A stretch of DNA of 47,653 bases from an uncultured Victivallis sp. (GCF_944391105.1 NZ_CALXSK010000029.1:1-47653); one strand, 5' to 3'. Positions 33,336 to 42,427 are shown, counted from the first letter of the stretch. Translations and numbers: made by a program. The notes: generated by a model not told the origin, from the letters alone.

Positions 33336-35837
33336 ATGAAACAGACCCAAACCGTTTTTGCTCTCAAGACCGAAGGGCTGGACAATCCGATCGGCATCGA
33401 TGTCCGCAATCCGGAACTTTCGTGGCGCACTTCCTGCAACCAGTCCGCCTGGCAGATCCGCGCCGCCGCAACGCCGGAGGCGCTCGAAAACGGCCCGTAT
33501 CTCTGGGACTCCGGACGTGTCGAGGGGCGCCGCAGCCACCATCACCCCTACGGCGGAGCGCCGCTTGTGAGCCGCGAACGCGTCTGGTGGCAGGTGCGGA
33601 ACTGGCACAAGGGAGACGAGCCGTCGGCGTGGAGCGAACCGGCATTTTTCGAGGCGGGTCTCCTCGAACCCGGAGACTGGCAGTGCGTCTGGATCGGATT
33701 CCCCGGTGCCTGGTCGGGATGCGGACGCTATTTCCAGGCGAAGTTCGAGGCCCCGGAGACGGTTCATCGTGCGCGGCTTTACATTGCCGGGCTCGGCTGG
33801 TTCGAGAGTTTTTTGAATGGCCGCCGCCTCGGAGATGCGGTGCTCGATCCTGCGCCGACCGACGAGTCGAAGAGCGTGATCTACCGTGCGTTCGATCTCG
33901 GCGGATTGTTGCAGCCCGGCGAGAATGTGCTCGCCGTTCATGCGGGCGCCGGGTGGTACGTCTCGCCGATCACGCGTTTCCAGCTCGAACTCGATGGCGA
34001 AATCGTGCTGAAAACCCGCCCGTTCGGCTACCCGTGCGGTCCTTCCGGCGTGATCCGGAACAGCATCTACGGCGGGGAGGAGTATGACGCCCGGCTTGAA
34101 CCCGATCCACGCTGGATGCTCCCCGGCGGGCCGCAGCTTCCTCCCGGCCGCGGGAGCTGCCGCGTCGCGCCGCCCGCCGGCTGGATGCGCGGCGCGATGT
34201 GCGAACCGATCCGCGAGCTTTTGGAGCTGCCGGTGAAGAGCTGGAATACGCTGCCGGACGGCCGCTCCGTCGCGGATTTCGGACAGAATTTCGCGGGGTA
34301 CTGTCGACTTCGGATCAAGGCCCCGGCGGGAACCCGGATTTCACTGCGCTTCGGTGAATTTCTCCGGGAGGACGGCGGTGTCGATCAGGAGAATCTGCTC
34401 GGTGACCGGGCAGTCGATGTTTATACCGCGCGCGGCGCGGAGGAAGGTGAGGAGTGGAAGCCCTCCTTCACCTATCACGGATTTCGTTACGTCGAGGTGG
34501 AAGGGCTGCCCGGCGTCCCCGATGACCGGACGCTTGCCGGGATCGTCGTCGGAACCGATTGCCGTCCGGTCGGGAGTTTCCGCTCCGACAACGACCTCGT
34601 GAACCGGATCGAGACAATGGTGCAGTGGACCGAGCGCAGCAATCTGCACGGCGTTCCGACCGACTGTCCGCAGCGAACCGAGCGCATGGGATGGCTGAAC
34701 GACATGATGGCGCGTTGCGAATGCGCGCTGTTTCACTTCGACGAAGCGAACCTGCTGCGCAAATGGCTGCGCGACATCGCCGAGGCGCAGGATCCGGTGA
34801 CGGGCTTCGTGCCGATGACCGCGCCGTGTCACTGGACGCCGGACGAGGTCGATCCGGTCTGTTCTAGCTTCGTCGAAACAGCCTGGTATCTGCACCTTTA
34901 CTGTGGCGAGCGGGCGCTTTTGCGCGAACTCTTTCCCAATTTCCTCGCATGGTGCGGCTGTCTCGAACATGCGGCGGAAAACCACATTCTGCTGCGGGGC
35001 GGCGAGATCGGCGACTGGGTTCCTCCTGTGGAGTTCAATGCTCCGGGAACCTGCCGCAGCGGGCTGGTTTCCAAAGAGCTGGTCGCAACCGCGCTGTATG
35101 GGTACACCGTGTCCCTGACGGCCCGAATTGCGGCGTTTCTCGGTGAGAAGGAGGAGGCGGAACGGCTCGAACGGCAGTTTGCGGCGATCCGGGCGGCGTT
35201 CCACAGCCGCTTCCACCGCGGGGAAGGGCGGTATGACACCGGATCCCAGTCGGCCTGCTGTTATGCACTCTACTGCGGAATGGTCCCGGATGAGCTGCGG
35301 GAAGCGGTGTTCCGCTCCCTTGTCGAGCGGTTTGAGGCGGATCACCGGAAGCTCACGACCGGAAACATCGGGACGAAGTATCTGCTCGAAACTCTTTCGC
35401 AGTTCGGTCGCTCCGACCTCGCATTCGATCTTGTGAATTCGACGGAGTATCCCGGCTGGGGGTACATGCTTGCGAACGGAGCCACGACGCTCTGGGAGCG
35501 GTGGGAAAAAGCGACCGGCAGAGGCATGAATTCACACAATCACCCGATGCTCGGTTCGGTCGGGAGCTGGTTTTACAAATATCCGGCCGGGATCCGCCCG
35601 CTGCCGGACTCGGACGGGTTCGACCGTTTCCTGCTCGCTCCGGATTTTGTAGCGGGGCTGAACGAGGTGAACGCGAGGTACGACTCCTTTACCGGAACGA
35701 TCTGCTCGCACTGGAAACGGGAAGGCGGCCGGATCGAATGGTTCTTCTCCGTTCCCCCGAATTCCGAGGCCGTTGTCCGGCTTCCGGACGGGACCGGGAA
35801 TCATTACGGTGCGGGCGAATATCATCTGACGATCTGA
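33336..35837 (+). CDS. GH78 alpha-L-rhamnosidase, cytoplasmic
   Basis: 833 residues. N-terminal beta domains start with LENP-type residues (LDNPIGIDVRNPELSW), then an alpha/alpha-barrel catalytic domain. The general acid is Glu449 in DCPQRTERMGW, and Glu721 in TTLWERWE is the likely base. A C-terminal beta domain ends the protein. GH78 enzymes release L-rhamnose from plant glycans and flavonoids. There is no signal peptide, so the substrate must be taken up first. GGAGG precedes ATG 33336. It is monocistronic and divergent from AraC. Confidence 0.93.
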   Translation: MKQTQTVFALKTEGLDNPIGIDVRNPELSWRTSCNQSAWQIRAAATPEALENGPYLWDSGRVEGRRSHHHPYGGAPLVSRERVWWQVRNWHKGDEPSAWSEPAFFEAGLLEPGDWQCVWIGFPGAWSGCGRYFQAKFEAPETVHRARLYIAGLGWFESFLNGRRLGDAVLDPAPTDESKSVIYRAFDLGGLLQPGENVLAVHAGAGWYVSPITRFQLELDGEIVLKTRPFGYPCGPSGVIRNSIYGGEEYDARLEPDPRWMLPGGPQLPPGRGSCRVAPPAGWMRGAMCEPIRELLELPVKSWNTLPDGRSVADFGQNFAGYCRLRIKAPAGTRISLRFGEFLREDGGVDQENLLGDRAVDVYTARGAEEGEEWKPSFTYHGFRYVEVEGLPGVPDDRTLAGIVVGTDCRPVGSFRSDNDLVNRIETMVQWTERSNLHGVPTDCPQRTERMGWLNDMMARCECALFHFDEANLLRKWLRDIAEAQDPVTGFVPMTAPCHWTPDEVDPVCSSFVETAWYLHLYCGERALLRELFPNFLAWCGCLEHAAENHILLRGGEIGDWVPPVEFNAPGTCRSGLVSKELVATALYGYTVSLTARIAAFLGEKEEAERLERQFAAIRAAFHSRFHRGEGRYDTGSQSACCYALYCGMVPDELREAVFRSLVERFEADHRKLTTGNIGTKYLLETLSQFGRSDLAFDLVNSTEYPGWGYMLANGATTLWERWEKATGRGMNSHNHPMLGSVGSWFYKYPAGIRPLPDSDGFDRFLLAPDFVAGLNEVNARYDSFTGTICSHWKREGGRIEWFFSVPPNSEAVVRLPDGTGNHYGAGEYHLTI

Positions 35838-35857
35838 CCGGTTCCCCGGTTCCGCGT

Positions 35858-35886
35858 TTGAAAATGAGTTTGCGGAGTGGTATATT
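35858..35886 (+). promoter_or_regulatory. promoter for the 36068-37750 membrane glycosyltransferase gene
   Basis: TTGAAA (35858-35863), 17 bases, TATATT (35881-35886). The leader would be about 175 bases long, unusually long here. Confidence 0.7.
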
Positions 35887-35893
35887 ACCCGGA

Positions 35894-35944
35894 ATGTTTC
35901 TGATACAAAAGAGTTCGCATGGCGGTCTGATGCCGATGAGATAA
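35894..35944 (+). CDS. possible 16-codon leader open frame
   Basis: An ATG lies eight bases after the -10 box, about where the transcript should start, so the message would be leaderless. It encodes 16 residues ending in MPMR before TAA. There is no sign of a run of regulatory codons. It could be chance; it is noted because it fills the start of an unusually long leader. Confidence 0.25.
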   Translation: MFLIQKSSHGGLMPMR

Positions 35945-36067
35945 GCGGGCACTGGAGGCGTTGTGGCGTGTTTGCCGCGGCCGTCCGGGTGCGGAAACGC
36001 GACGGGATCGCCGCTGTTCCGGGACCGGCGCAGTCTGCTGCGGGCGGAACATGAGGGGTAGTGGAAT

Positions 36068-37750
36068 ATGAATCAATTGTTTCTCCGGGGCAGGGCCTTT
36101 TTCGCCTCTCCCCGTTGTGTGCTGGGCCTGGCGGTGGGGATCGGCGTTTTGTCGACACTGCTGTTGATGATCGTCTCCCCCGTCTACTACCGGGACTCGG
36201 TGATTTACATGTCGATGGTCAGTGGATTCCGGGTTGGAGACTGGGGCCATGCGTTTGATGTGTTCATGTCGCCGTTGCTGCCGGCCGCGGCCGGAATTCT
36301 GGCCCGGGCCGGTATGCCGATTCCGGAGGCGACGACTTTTATCAGCTGCCTGTTCTGCATTCTCACGGTTTTTCCGGTTTACGGTCTGCTGAGTTTTTAC
36401 ATGGAGCGGAAGTATGCGGCGTGGGGAGCGCTCATGTTTTCTCTCATGCCGAAGATCATCCGGTACGGCATGTCGCCGCTTCTGGATGCCGGACGGTGGT
36501 TGTTTCTCTCGCTGGCGCTGTATTTGATCTTTCGATTTGTCCGGCACCGCAAGTTCCTGATTTTGTGTGAACTCGGCGCGACGTTCGCCGCACTTTCCCT
36601 GGTTCGTTCCGAGGGGCTCGTCTATATGGGGATGCTTCTGGCCTTTCTCGGCCTGATGCTGCTTCAGGCGGAAAAATGGAAATTGTCGTTCCGCTGGATC
36701 GGCCGTTTTGTGCTCTATTGTCTGGTGATTGCCGGGGTCTGCCTGGCGCTTTGTCTGCCGCGTTTGATCCAGCTTTATCGAGAGACGGGTTATCCGGCGC
36801 TCGACACCCGGCAGACCTGGGCCGTGCGCGGCGTCTGTCACCGGATCGCGGTCTGGACGGGAACCGCAGAGGCCGCTCCCGCTGAGCCGGCACGGGCGGA
36901 TGCGGCAACTTACGGCAGTATCAATGATTTTGATTTCGCCTGGATTTCGGACTGGCAGTTTGAGAAACGGTTCTGGAAAAACATGATCGACGGGTGCTAC
37001 GTCCCTTATCTGATTCTGGCGGTTCTCGGAATGTTTCTGCTCCGGAGGCGGAAGGAATGGACGTTTGAGCACACCATCATGCTGCTGCTGCTTGCGGCGA
37101 ACGCCTTCGCCTTTTTTATGATGCGATCGGCCGCGGGACGTTATTTTTACATCAATGCGCTTTTTCTCATGCCGTTCACGGTTTACGGTCTGCGGTGGGT
37201 TCTGGCGCTTCTCGGGAAGGCTCCCGGAAAGTATCGCCTGGAGTATCTCGCGGCTGTGGCGCTTCTGGCGGTCGGTGTTCTGCAGCTCTGGAATGGACTC
37301 GACAATCTGAATCCGTCGAAGAATGATTACTTCAAGATTCTGGGGCGGGAACTTGCCGAGTGGCAGAAGGGGGTCGTTCCGCGTTCGGGGACCTCGAATA
37401 TCACGCTTCTGACCATCGGGGATGAATACGGCTGGGGCGTATACGCGGGGGCGAATTCCTTCGCCTATGCCGCAAACTCCATCAGCGACACCTGGACGTT
37501 GCAGGAGATTGCCGAACAGGGGCTGCCTTCGGAACTGACGAAGTACATTTCGGAAAATCTCGACGGATATGACCGACTTCTGCCGGATCTGATCGTTGTT
37601 GCCGATCCCGATGAGGTTTCGCCGTCGATCATCTCCGCGATCTGTGCGTTGAAGGGGGTTCGGCAGTTGCGCTTCCCGGGGGATGAGAAAGCGCTGTTTT
37701 TTCAGCTTCGTTCAACTCCGGAAGTGGCGACGGGAGAAAACGTCCGTTAG
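36068..37750 (+). CDS. multi-pass membrane glycosyltransferase-like protein (GT39-like)
   Basis: 560 residues with about ten membrane helices. The first loop has YYRDSVIYMSMVSGF and a later DVFMSPLLPAA, where an acidic pair matches the catalytic region of GT39/ArnT/PMT-type enzymes that use polyprenyl-phosphate sugars. The middle helices are typical (LVRSEGLVYMGM) and a soluble domain of about 130 residues closes the protein. It probably adds a sugar to a surface molecule. The acceptor and donor are unknown. Its end overlaps the convergent exonuclease end by four bases. Confidence 0.65.
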   Translation: MNQLFLRGRAFFASPRCVLGLAVGIGVLSTLLLMIVSPVYYRDSVIYMSMVSGFRVGDWGHAFDVFMSPLLPAAAGILARAGMPIPEATTFISCLFCILTVFPVYGLLSFYMERKYAAWGALMFSLMPKIIRYGMSPLLDAGRWLFLSLALYLIFRFVRHRKFLILCELGATFAALSLVRSEGLVYMGMLLAFLGLMLLQAEKWKLSFRWIGRFVLYCLVIAGVCLALCLPRLIQLYRETGYPALDTRQTWAVRGVCHRIAVWTGTAEAAPAEPARADAATYGSINDFDFAWISDWQFEKRFWKNMIDGCYVPYLILAVLGMFLLRRRKEWTFEHTIMLLLLAANAFAFFMMRSAAGRYFYINALFLMPFTVYGLRWVLALLGKAPGKYRLEYLAAVALLAVGVLQLWNGLDNLNPSKNDYFKILGRELAEWQKGVVPRSGTSNITLLTIGDEYGWGVYAGANSFAYAANSISDTWTLQEIAEQGLPSELTKYISENLDGYDRLLPDLIVVADPDEVSPSIISAICALKGVRQLRFPGDEKALFFQLRSTPEVATGENVR

Positions 37751-38334
37751 CAGGAACGGCTCTGTTTCAACGCTTCGGTGAGCGCGATTTCGAGGACTTT
37801 CACGGTCCACTCCACATCCGCTCCGGCGCGGTGCGCATTCATTCCCTTTTCGCTCGGGAGTTGAAAGTAGGCGCGCAGATTCTGCAAACTGTACGACGGA
37901 AGCCCCGGATGCGTCTTGCGCAGCAGCCGCAGCGAGTCGAGCGTCTTGCCGCGCCACAGCGGCATCCCCGTCCGCGACAGACTCTCCTGCAGGAATCCCA
38001 GGTCGAACAGCGCGTTGTGCGCCACGAGCGTGCTCTCTTCGGCGAGTTCCAGAAAACGCACGGCCGCCTCCTTGAAGTGCGGAGCGTCCTTCACCATTTC
38101 ATCGCTGATGTGATGAACCGCTGTCGCGGCGGCCGGAATCGGCCGGCCGGGATTGAGCAGCGTCTGAAAACGCCGCAACTCCCCGTCGGTCTCCACCCGG
38201 ATCGCGGCGATTTCCACGATCCGGTCATTGACCGGGCTCATTCCGGTGGTTTCCACGTCGAACACCGTGAACGGCCCGAGCTCGTGCCAGATCAATTCGC
38301 GTACCCGTTCGGGTGTTTGAGCTGCCACTTCCAC
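37747..38334 (-). CDS. DnaQ-like DEDDh 3'-5' exonuclease
   Basis: 195 residues. The exonuclease motifs are present: FDVETTG (Exo I, Asp26 and Glu28), VAHNALFDLGF (Exo II) and HRAGADVEWT (Exo III with the His of DEDDh). It resembles the epsilon subunit or a stand-alone proofreading-type nuclease. The GTG start at 38334 overlaps the end of galE by 43 bases; a TTG at 38295 overlaps only the galE stop and would give 182 residues. Its last codon overlaps the convergent membrane glycosyltransferase gene. Confidence 0.88.
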   Translation of the reverse strand: MEVAAQTPERVRELIWHELGPFTVFDVETTGMSPVNDRIVEIAAIRVETDGELRRFQTLLNPGRPIPAAATAVHHISDEMVKDAPHFKEAAVRFLELAEESTLVAHNALFDLGFLQESLSRTGMPLWRGKTLDSLRLLRKTHPGLPSYSLQNLRAYFQLPSEKGMNAHRAGADVEWTVKVLEIALTEALKQSRSC

Positions 38335-39266
38335 GCCGATTCGATGATCTGTTCGGCGGACTCGTATTTCGGCTGCCAGTGCAGCAGCGATTTGATCCGG
38401 TCGCTGCAGGCGATCAGTTTCGCCGGGTCGCCCGGGCGGCGCGGGGCAATTTCATAATTGACCTTTTTGCCTGTCACTTTTTCGGCTGCGTCGATGATCT
38501 CCTTGACCGAGAGTCCGTTGCCGGTTCCGAGGTTGTAGTGACCGCTCTCCGGCGCCGAAAGCGCGAGTTCATGCGCCTGCGCCAGGTCGAGAATATGGAT
38601 GTAATCCCGCACGCAGGTCCCGTCGGGCGTCTCATAATCATCCCCGAACACCATGAGCTTCTCCCGCTTGCCGCGGATCGTCTGGAGGATGATCGGAATG
38701 AGATGGCTTTCCGGGCGGTGGTCCTCGCCGAATTTCTCCGACGCGCCCGCCGCATTGAAATAGCGCAGCGCCGCGTATTTCATGCCGTGAATCTGGCTGT
38801 ACCATTTGAGAACCTTCTCAAAGCAGAGTTTCGACTCACCGTAGGGGTTGATCGGGATCTGGCGGTCGTTTTCGCGGATCGGAATCGACTCCGGCTGGCC
38901 GAAGGTCGCCGCCGTGCTCGAAAAGACGAACATCTTCACGCTGCCCTCGACCGCCGCATCCGCGAGGTTGATTCCCGAGGCGAGGTTGTTGCGGAAATAT
39001 TTCGACGGATTCTGCATCGACTCGCCGACCAGACTGAACGCTGCAAAGTGCATGACCGCGTCGAACTCCCCTTCGCGGCACACCTTCTTGATGAGCTCGC
39101 GGTCGGCAAGGTTGCCGAGGATGAATTTCGCACGCGGATCGACCGCCTCGCGATGGCCCGTGATGAGTGCGTCGAAAATCGTGACGTCATAGCCGCGGTC
39201 GAGCAGATATTCGGAACAGGCGCTGCCGATGTAGCCCGCGCCCCCGGTGACCAGTACTTTCTTCAT
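38292..39266 (-). CDS. galE: UDP-glucose 4-epimerase
   Basis: 324 residues. GalE interconverts UDP-glucose and UDP-galactose. The NAD-binding loop GGAGYIG (8-14), Ser117 region (FSSTAATFG) and catalytic Tyr142-x3-Lys146 (YGESK) are clear, as are RYFNAAGA and CVRDYIHILDLA. Length is normal. It supplies galactosyl units for surface polysaccharides, which fits the neighbouring membrane glycosyltransferase. Its own promoter lies at 39314-39342. The exonuclease gene follows and overlaps its 3' end. Confidence 0.95.
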   Translation of the reverse strand: MKKVLVTGGAGYIGSACSEYLLDRGYDVTIFDALITGHREAVDPRAKFILGNLADRELIKKVCREGEFDAVMHFAAFSLVGESMQNPSKYFRNNLASGINLADAAVEGSVKMFVFSSTAATFGQPESIPIRENDRQIPINPYGESKLCFEKVLKWYSQIHGMKYAALRYFNAAGASEKFGEDHRPESHLIPIILQTIRGKREKLMVFGDDYETPDGTCVRDYIHILDLAQAHELALSAPESGHYNLGTGNGLSVKEIIDAAEKVTGKKVNYEIAPRRPGDPAKLIACSDRIKSLLHWQPKYESAEQIIESAWKWQLKHPNGYAN

Positions 39267-39313
39267 GATAAATACCTTTCTCTGAAACTGTGGAAGTGAA
39301 GTTCCATTTATAA

Positions 39314-39342
39314 AAGATACAGCGTTTTCGCCTGAAATGCAA
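39314..39342 (-). promoter_or_regulatory. promoter for galE
   Basis: On the minus strand TTGCAT (39342-39337), 17 bases, TATCTT (39319-39314). The galE start codon is 48 bases on. Confidence 0.6.
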
Positions 39343-39612
39343 ATTTTTCCCTTGAAATCTCCCGGTTTGCAGATGCCGTCGTGCCGGATCTCGCGGGAGA
39401 ACCGTTGCCGCTTCCGGGCCGGACGGCCGGGATCGGAGAGTGCCGAATGCGGGATTTTCCGCCCGGGGTTTCCCCGGGACGGTGCGGATGGAGCGTTGCC
39501 GTCGGCTCATTTCATCAAAGATCGATGTGCGATTTCCCTGTTCAAAGCCGCCCCCGCTTTCGAGCTGTTCACGGATTTACGGTGAAAAATAGAAAAAAAC
39601 AGAAGTGTGGAC

Positions 39613-39640
39613 TTGAAAAAAAGCAAACTTGGAGTATTTT
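39613..39640 (+). promoter_or_regulatory. promoter for rpsT
   Basis: TTGAAA (39613-39618), 16 bases, TATTTT (39635-39640). An A/T-rich leader of about 70 bases follows. Confidence 0.6.
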
Positions 39641-39713
39641 AGTTTACTCATGCTCGGTTAAGATTTATTTTATCATACAACTAGTTTTCATAAACAAGAG
39701 AGAGTAGAGAAAA

Positions 39714-39980
39714 ATGGCTCACACCAAATCCGCAATCAAGCGTCTGCGCACCAGCCGCCAGGCGAACCTCCGCAACCGTATGCGCACGAGCGAACTCAAG
39801 ACCATTGAGAAGAAGTTCCGCGCCGCCGTCGCCGCCGGTGACGCCGCTGCCGCCGCCGAGCTCGGCAAAACCTTCTCGAGCCGTCTCGACAAGGCCGCGA
39901 AGGCCGGTACGATTCATGCGAACCGCGTTGCGAACAAGAAGTCGCAGGCCGACAAACTGCTGAATTCGCTCGCGAAGTAA
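39714..39980 (+). CDS. rpsT: 30S ribosomal protein S20
   Basis: 88 residues. The conserved start AHTKSAIKRLRTSRQ, the basic helix NLRNRMRTSELKT and the C-terminal TIHANRVANKKSQ are those of S20, which binds the 5' domain of 16S rRNA. Length is normal. AGAGAG precedes the ATG. A terminator-like hairpin follows the gene. Confidence 0.97.
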   Translation: MAHTKSAIKRLRTSRQANLRNRMRTSELKTIEKKFRAAVAAGDAAAAAELGKTFSSRLDKAAKAGTIHANRVANKKSQADKLLNSLAK

Positions 39981-39997
39981 GTGTGTTCTGCCGGGAA

Positions 39998-40037
39998 GGG
40001 CGTTCCGCTCCCACGAGATGGAGGCGGGGCGCCTTTT
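39998..40037 (+). terminator. terminator after rpsT
   Basis: GGCGTTCCGCTCC (39999-40011) pairs, with one bulge and two G-T pairs, with GGAGGCGGGGCGCC (40020-40033), then four T's. Confidence 0.6.
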
Positions 40038-40059
40038 CTGTTTCCGGAGAGATCCTACT

Positions 40060-40983
40060 ATGATGTATCAGGTTTTTCTGTCGATTCTTGAGACGTTCAT
40101 CGTGTTTGGAGTCGGTGCGATCGCGTGGAAACTCAAGATGATCGAAACCGGCGATCTGGATAAACTTTCACGGCTCACGCTCGATCTCTTTTTCCCGATG
40201 CTGACCTTTTCGACGATCACGCGCACGTTCGATCCGGATCGGCTCTCCGAATTGTGGGTGATGCCGCTGCTCGGGATTGCGATCATGCTCTTCGGGGCGG
40301 GGGCCGGCTGGATTTTCAAACGGTTCATGAAGTCCCGCGGTCATGGCCGTGAAGGCACGTTTCATCACATCTGCGCAATCAACAATTACGTGTTTCTGCC
40401 GATCATCGTCTTGCAGAACATCTACGGCGAGCGGCACGTGGCGCTGCTGCTGCTCATGAATGTCGGTTCGACGATCGGATTCTGGACGATCGGAGTGGCG
40501 ACCTTCACGGGAGGCGGGTCGTGGAAGCAGACGCTCAAAAGTATTTTTTCGATCAACATCGCCGCGGTGGTCGCCGCACTGCTGGTTTCGTTTCTCGGGA
40601 TTCCGGTGCCCGAGGCGCTCGATTACACGTTCAAATATCTTGGCGACATTACCGTTCCGCTGATGCTGGTCGTGATCGGTGTGGCGCTGGTCGGGAGCTT
40701 CCGGGGAATGCTTGAAAACTGGTACGACATGCTGTTGCTTTCCGCGGTGCGGCTCGTGGTGATTCCGGCGGCACTGCTTCTGCTGCTGCGGCTGCTGCCG
40801 CTTCCGGAGGAGGTCTACCAGGTGACGGCGGTTGTCGCACTCATGCCCGCTGCATCCAGTTCCGTCCTGGTTGCCAAACGCTATGGCGGCGACCCGGATT
40901 TTGCGGGGCGGGCGATCATCTTGACGACGCTGTTTTCGCTCGGTACGATTCCGCTGCTGATGGAGATCTTTCTGCCGCGCTGA
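40060..40983 (+). CDS. AEC-family (auxin efflux carrier-like) permease
   Basis: 307 residues with about ten membrane helices in two halves. The first half has FFPMLTFSTITRTF and NNYVFLPIIVLQ, and the second ends LMPAASSSVLVAKRYGGDPDFA, the pattern of AEC carriers. Bacterial members move malonate, malate or similar acids; here the substrate is open. GGAGAG lies before ATG 40060; ATG 40063 is nearly as good. It lies 79 bases after rpsT, beyond the terminator. Confidence 0.85.
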   Translation: MMYQVFLSILETFIVFGVGAIAWKLKMIETGDLDKLSRLTLDLFFPMLTFSTITRTFDPDRLSELWVMPLLGIAIMLFGAGAGWIFKRFMKSRGHGREGTFHHICAINNYVFLPIIVLQNIYGERHVALLLLMNVGSTIGFWTIGVATFTGGGSWKQTLKSIFSINIAAVVAALLVSFLGIPVPEALDYTFKYLGDITVPLMLVVIGVALVGSFRGMLENWYDMLLLSAVRLVVIPAALLLLLRLLPLPEEVYQVTAVVALMPAASSSVLVAKRYGGDPDFAGRAIILTTLFSLGTIPLLMEIFLPR

Positions 40984-41012
40984 TCGAAACCGGCGCGGCG
41001 GCGTTTCCGAAT

Positions 41013-41984
41013 TCAGCGATATTGCGGCGGCTGCCAGTTCTTGTATTTTTCGGCTTCGCGGCGGTTGATGTCGAGCCAGTGGCGCGGTGCCCAGAGCCAC
41101 TGGACCGGCTCTTCCCGGATCAGCTTCTCCAGCGCGCTGGCGCAAAGCTGACAGACGGCCTGGACGTCGCGCTGCTTGTCGCCCGTGGGTTCATAACGGA
41201 TCAGATCTCCGAGAACCAGATCGAACTCGAAGTCGCTGCCGGGTCTGCGGCGGGTGAGCTCCGGCATGATCGGAATGCCGGTTTTCAAGTGAAGCAGCGC
41301 CGGGGTCATGTGGATGCGGGCCGGATGGCCGAAGAATTCGCACTCAACGCCTTCGCCGCCAGCCGCGTGCTGATCGATCAGCATGGTGATGTTGCGCCCT
41401 GCGCCCGCCGCGCGAAGGATCGGCCGGATTCCCTCGGTCTTGTCGACAAGTTCATGAAGTTTCCCCGCCCGGTGCGCGAGGATCATCTGACCGATCAACG
41501 GGTTGCCGAACGAACGCATGAACGAGGTCATCGGCCGGTTCGCCTTTTCCGAGAAGGCGGTTCCGGCCACCTCCCAGTTGCCGTAATGGGCCGTGACGAT
41601 GATGACCTGTTCCCCGGATTCGCGTCCGGGCGCGGGCGTCACATAGGCGATCGTCTCAGGAGAGCCGGTGACGGAGATCTTCTCCTTCGAATAGAGCTGC
41701 CGCATCTTCACGACCTCGACGAGAAGTTTGGCGAATTCCAGATAGGTTTTGCGTGCGAACCGGCGCGCTTCGGCCTTGTTTGTGAACAGTCCGGCGTGCA
41801 TGAGGTGCTGGACGGTTCGGACTCGATGGCGGCGGTCGATGAGGAAGAGCACCCGGAAGAGAAAGGTGCTCAGGGCGTATCCCACTTTCAGCGGAAGAAG
41901 ATGAAGGACTCCGTACAGGAGGCAAAACGGAAGATATTCCGCATAGATCCGGAAGGTACTTTTTTCTCTTTTCTTTTTTGCCAT
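41013..41984 (-). CDS. LpxL/HtrB-family lauroyl-type acyltransferase
   Basis: 323 residues. An N-terminal membrane anchor (about 15-50) is followed by the catalytic HX4E motif His133-Glu138 (AHYGNWE) and MLIDQHAAGGEGV. A later PVQWLWAPRHW matches the family end (usually W-x-HRRW). Family members add secondary acyl chains to lipid A or related lipids, which suggests an outer membrane. ATG 41984 is chosen; a TTG 42 bases upstream would add residues unlike the family start. Confidence 0.88.
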   Translation of the reverse strand: MAKKKREKSTFRIYAEYLPFCLLYGVLHLLPLKVGYALSTFLFRVLFLIDRRHRVRTVQHLMHAGLFTNKAEARRFARKTYLEFAKLLVEVVKMRQLYSKEKISVTGSPETIAYVTPAPGRESGEQVIIVTAHYGNWEVAGTAFSEKANRPMTSFMRSFGNPLIGQMILAHRAGKLHELVDKTEGIRPILRAAGAGRNITMLIDQHAAGGEGVECEFFGHPARIHMTPALLHLKTGIPIMPELTRRRPGSDFEFDLVLGDLIRYEPTGDKQRDVQAVCQLCASALEKLIREEPVQWLWAPRHWLDINRREAEKYKNWQPPQYR

Positions 41985-42005
41985 GTTTCTGAATGTCTTT
42001 TCTGC

Positions 42006-42041
42006 TTGACTCGGTTTCTTATGCAACGTATATTAATATAC
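42006..42041 (+). promoter_or_regulatory. promoter with -10 inside a perfect AT palindrome
   Basis: TTGACT (42006-42011), 17 bases, TATATT (42029-42034). The -10 lies in GTATATTAATATAC (42028-42041), a perfect palindrome, so the same bases also give a -10 on the minus strand towards the acyltransferase. Confidence 0.6.
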
Positions 42042-42160
42042 ATCGCTTTTCCGGAATCATCCAGTGATTCCCCGCGAATATTCGGGAAAAGCGCAAAATC
42101 AAGTAGAAAAATCCGGGCCGGGCGTTTTCCCCGCTCCGGAGATGTGGGGGGTGTATTCAG

Positions 42161-42427
42161 ATGACGTATCGTTTTCAAACCAGTGAGATGGTATGCAGCC
42201 GGATGATCGAAATCGACATCGATGAGGAGAAGGATGTGATTCGCCGTGTTGAATTCGTCGGCGGTTGTCCGGGCAACCTCGCCGGAATCGGCCGCCTGGC
42301 CGCAGGCATGAAACCTGCGGAGCTCATCGAGCGGCTTCAGGGAATCCGCTGCGGCGGCAAGCCGACCTCCTGCCCGGATCAGCTCGCAACCGCTCTCCGG
42401 GAAATTACGAAACGCAGACAGGCGTGA
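42161..42427 (+). CDS. stand-alone TSCPD-domain protein
   Basis: 88 residues. The Cys-rich signature VGGCPGNLAGI and RCGGKPTSCPDQLA fits the TSCPD domain (TIGR03905 type), which also ends class II ribonucleotide reductases, where it is thought to bind metal or aid cofactor handling. Stand-alone copies have no assigned role. The four Cys (in VC, GGC, RC, SC) could bind a metal. GGGGGG precedes the ATG after a leader of about 120 bases. Confidence 0.88.
   Translation: MTYRFQTSEMVCSRMIEIDIDEEKDVIRRVEFVGGCPGNLAGIGRLAAGMKPAELIERLQGIRCGGKPTSCPDQLATALREITKRRQA

Larger units (their letters stand above)
39267..39713. other. intergenic region between galE and rpsT
   Basis: It holds the galE promoter at 39314-39342 (minus) and the rpsT promoter at 39613-39640 (plus). 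Between 39343 and 39612 no gene or structure could be supported; the frames there lack protein-like composition. Confidence 0.55.
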
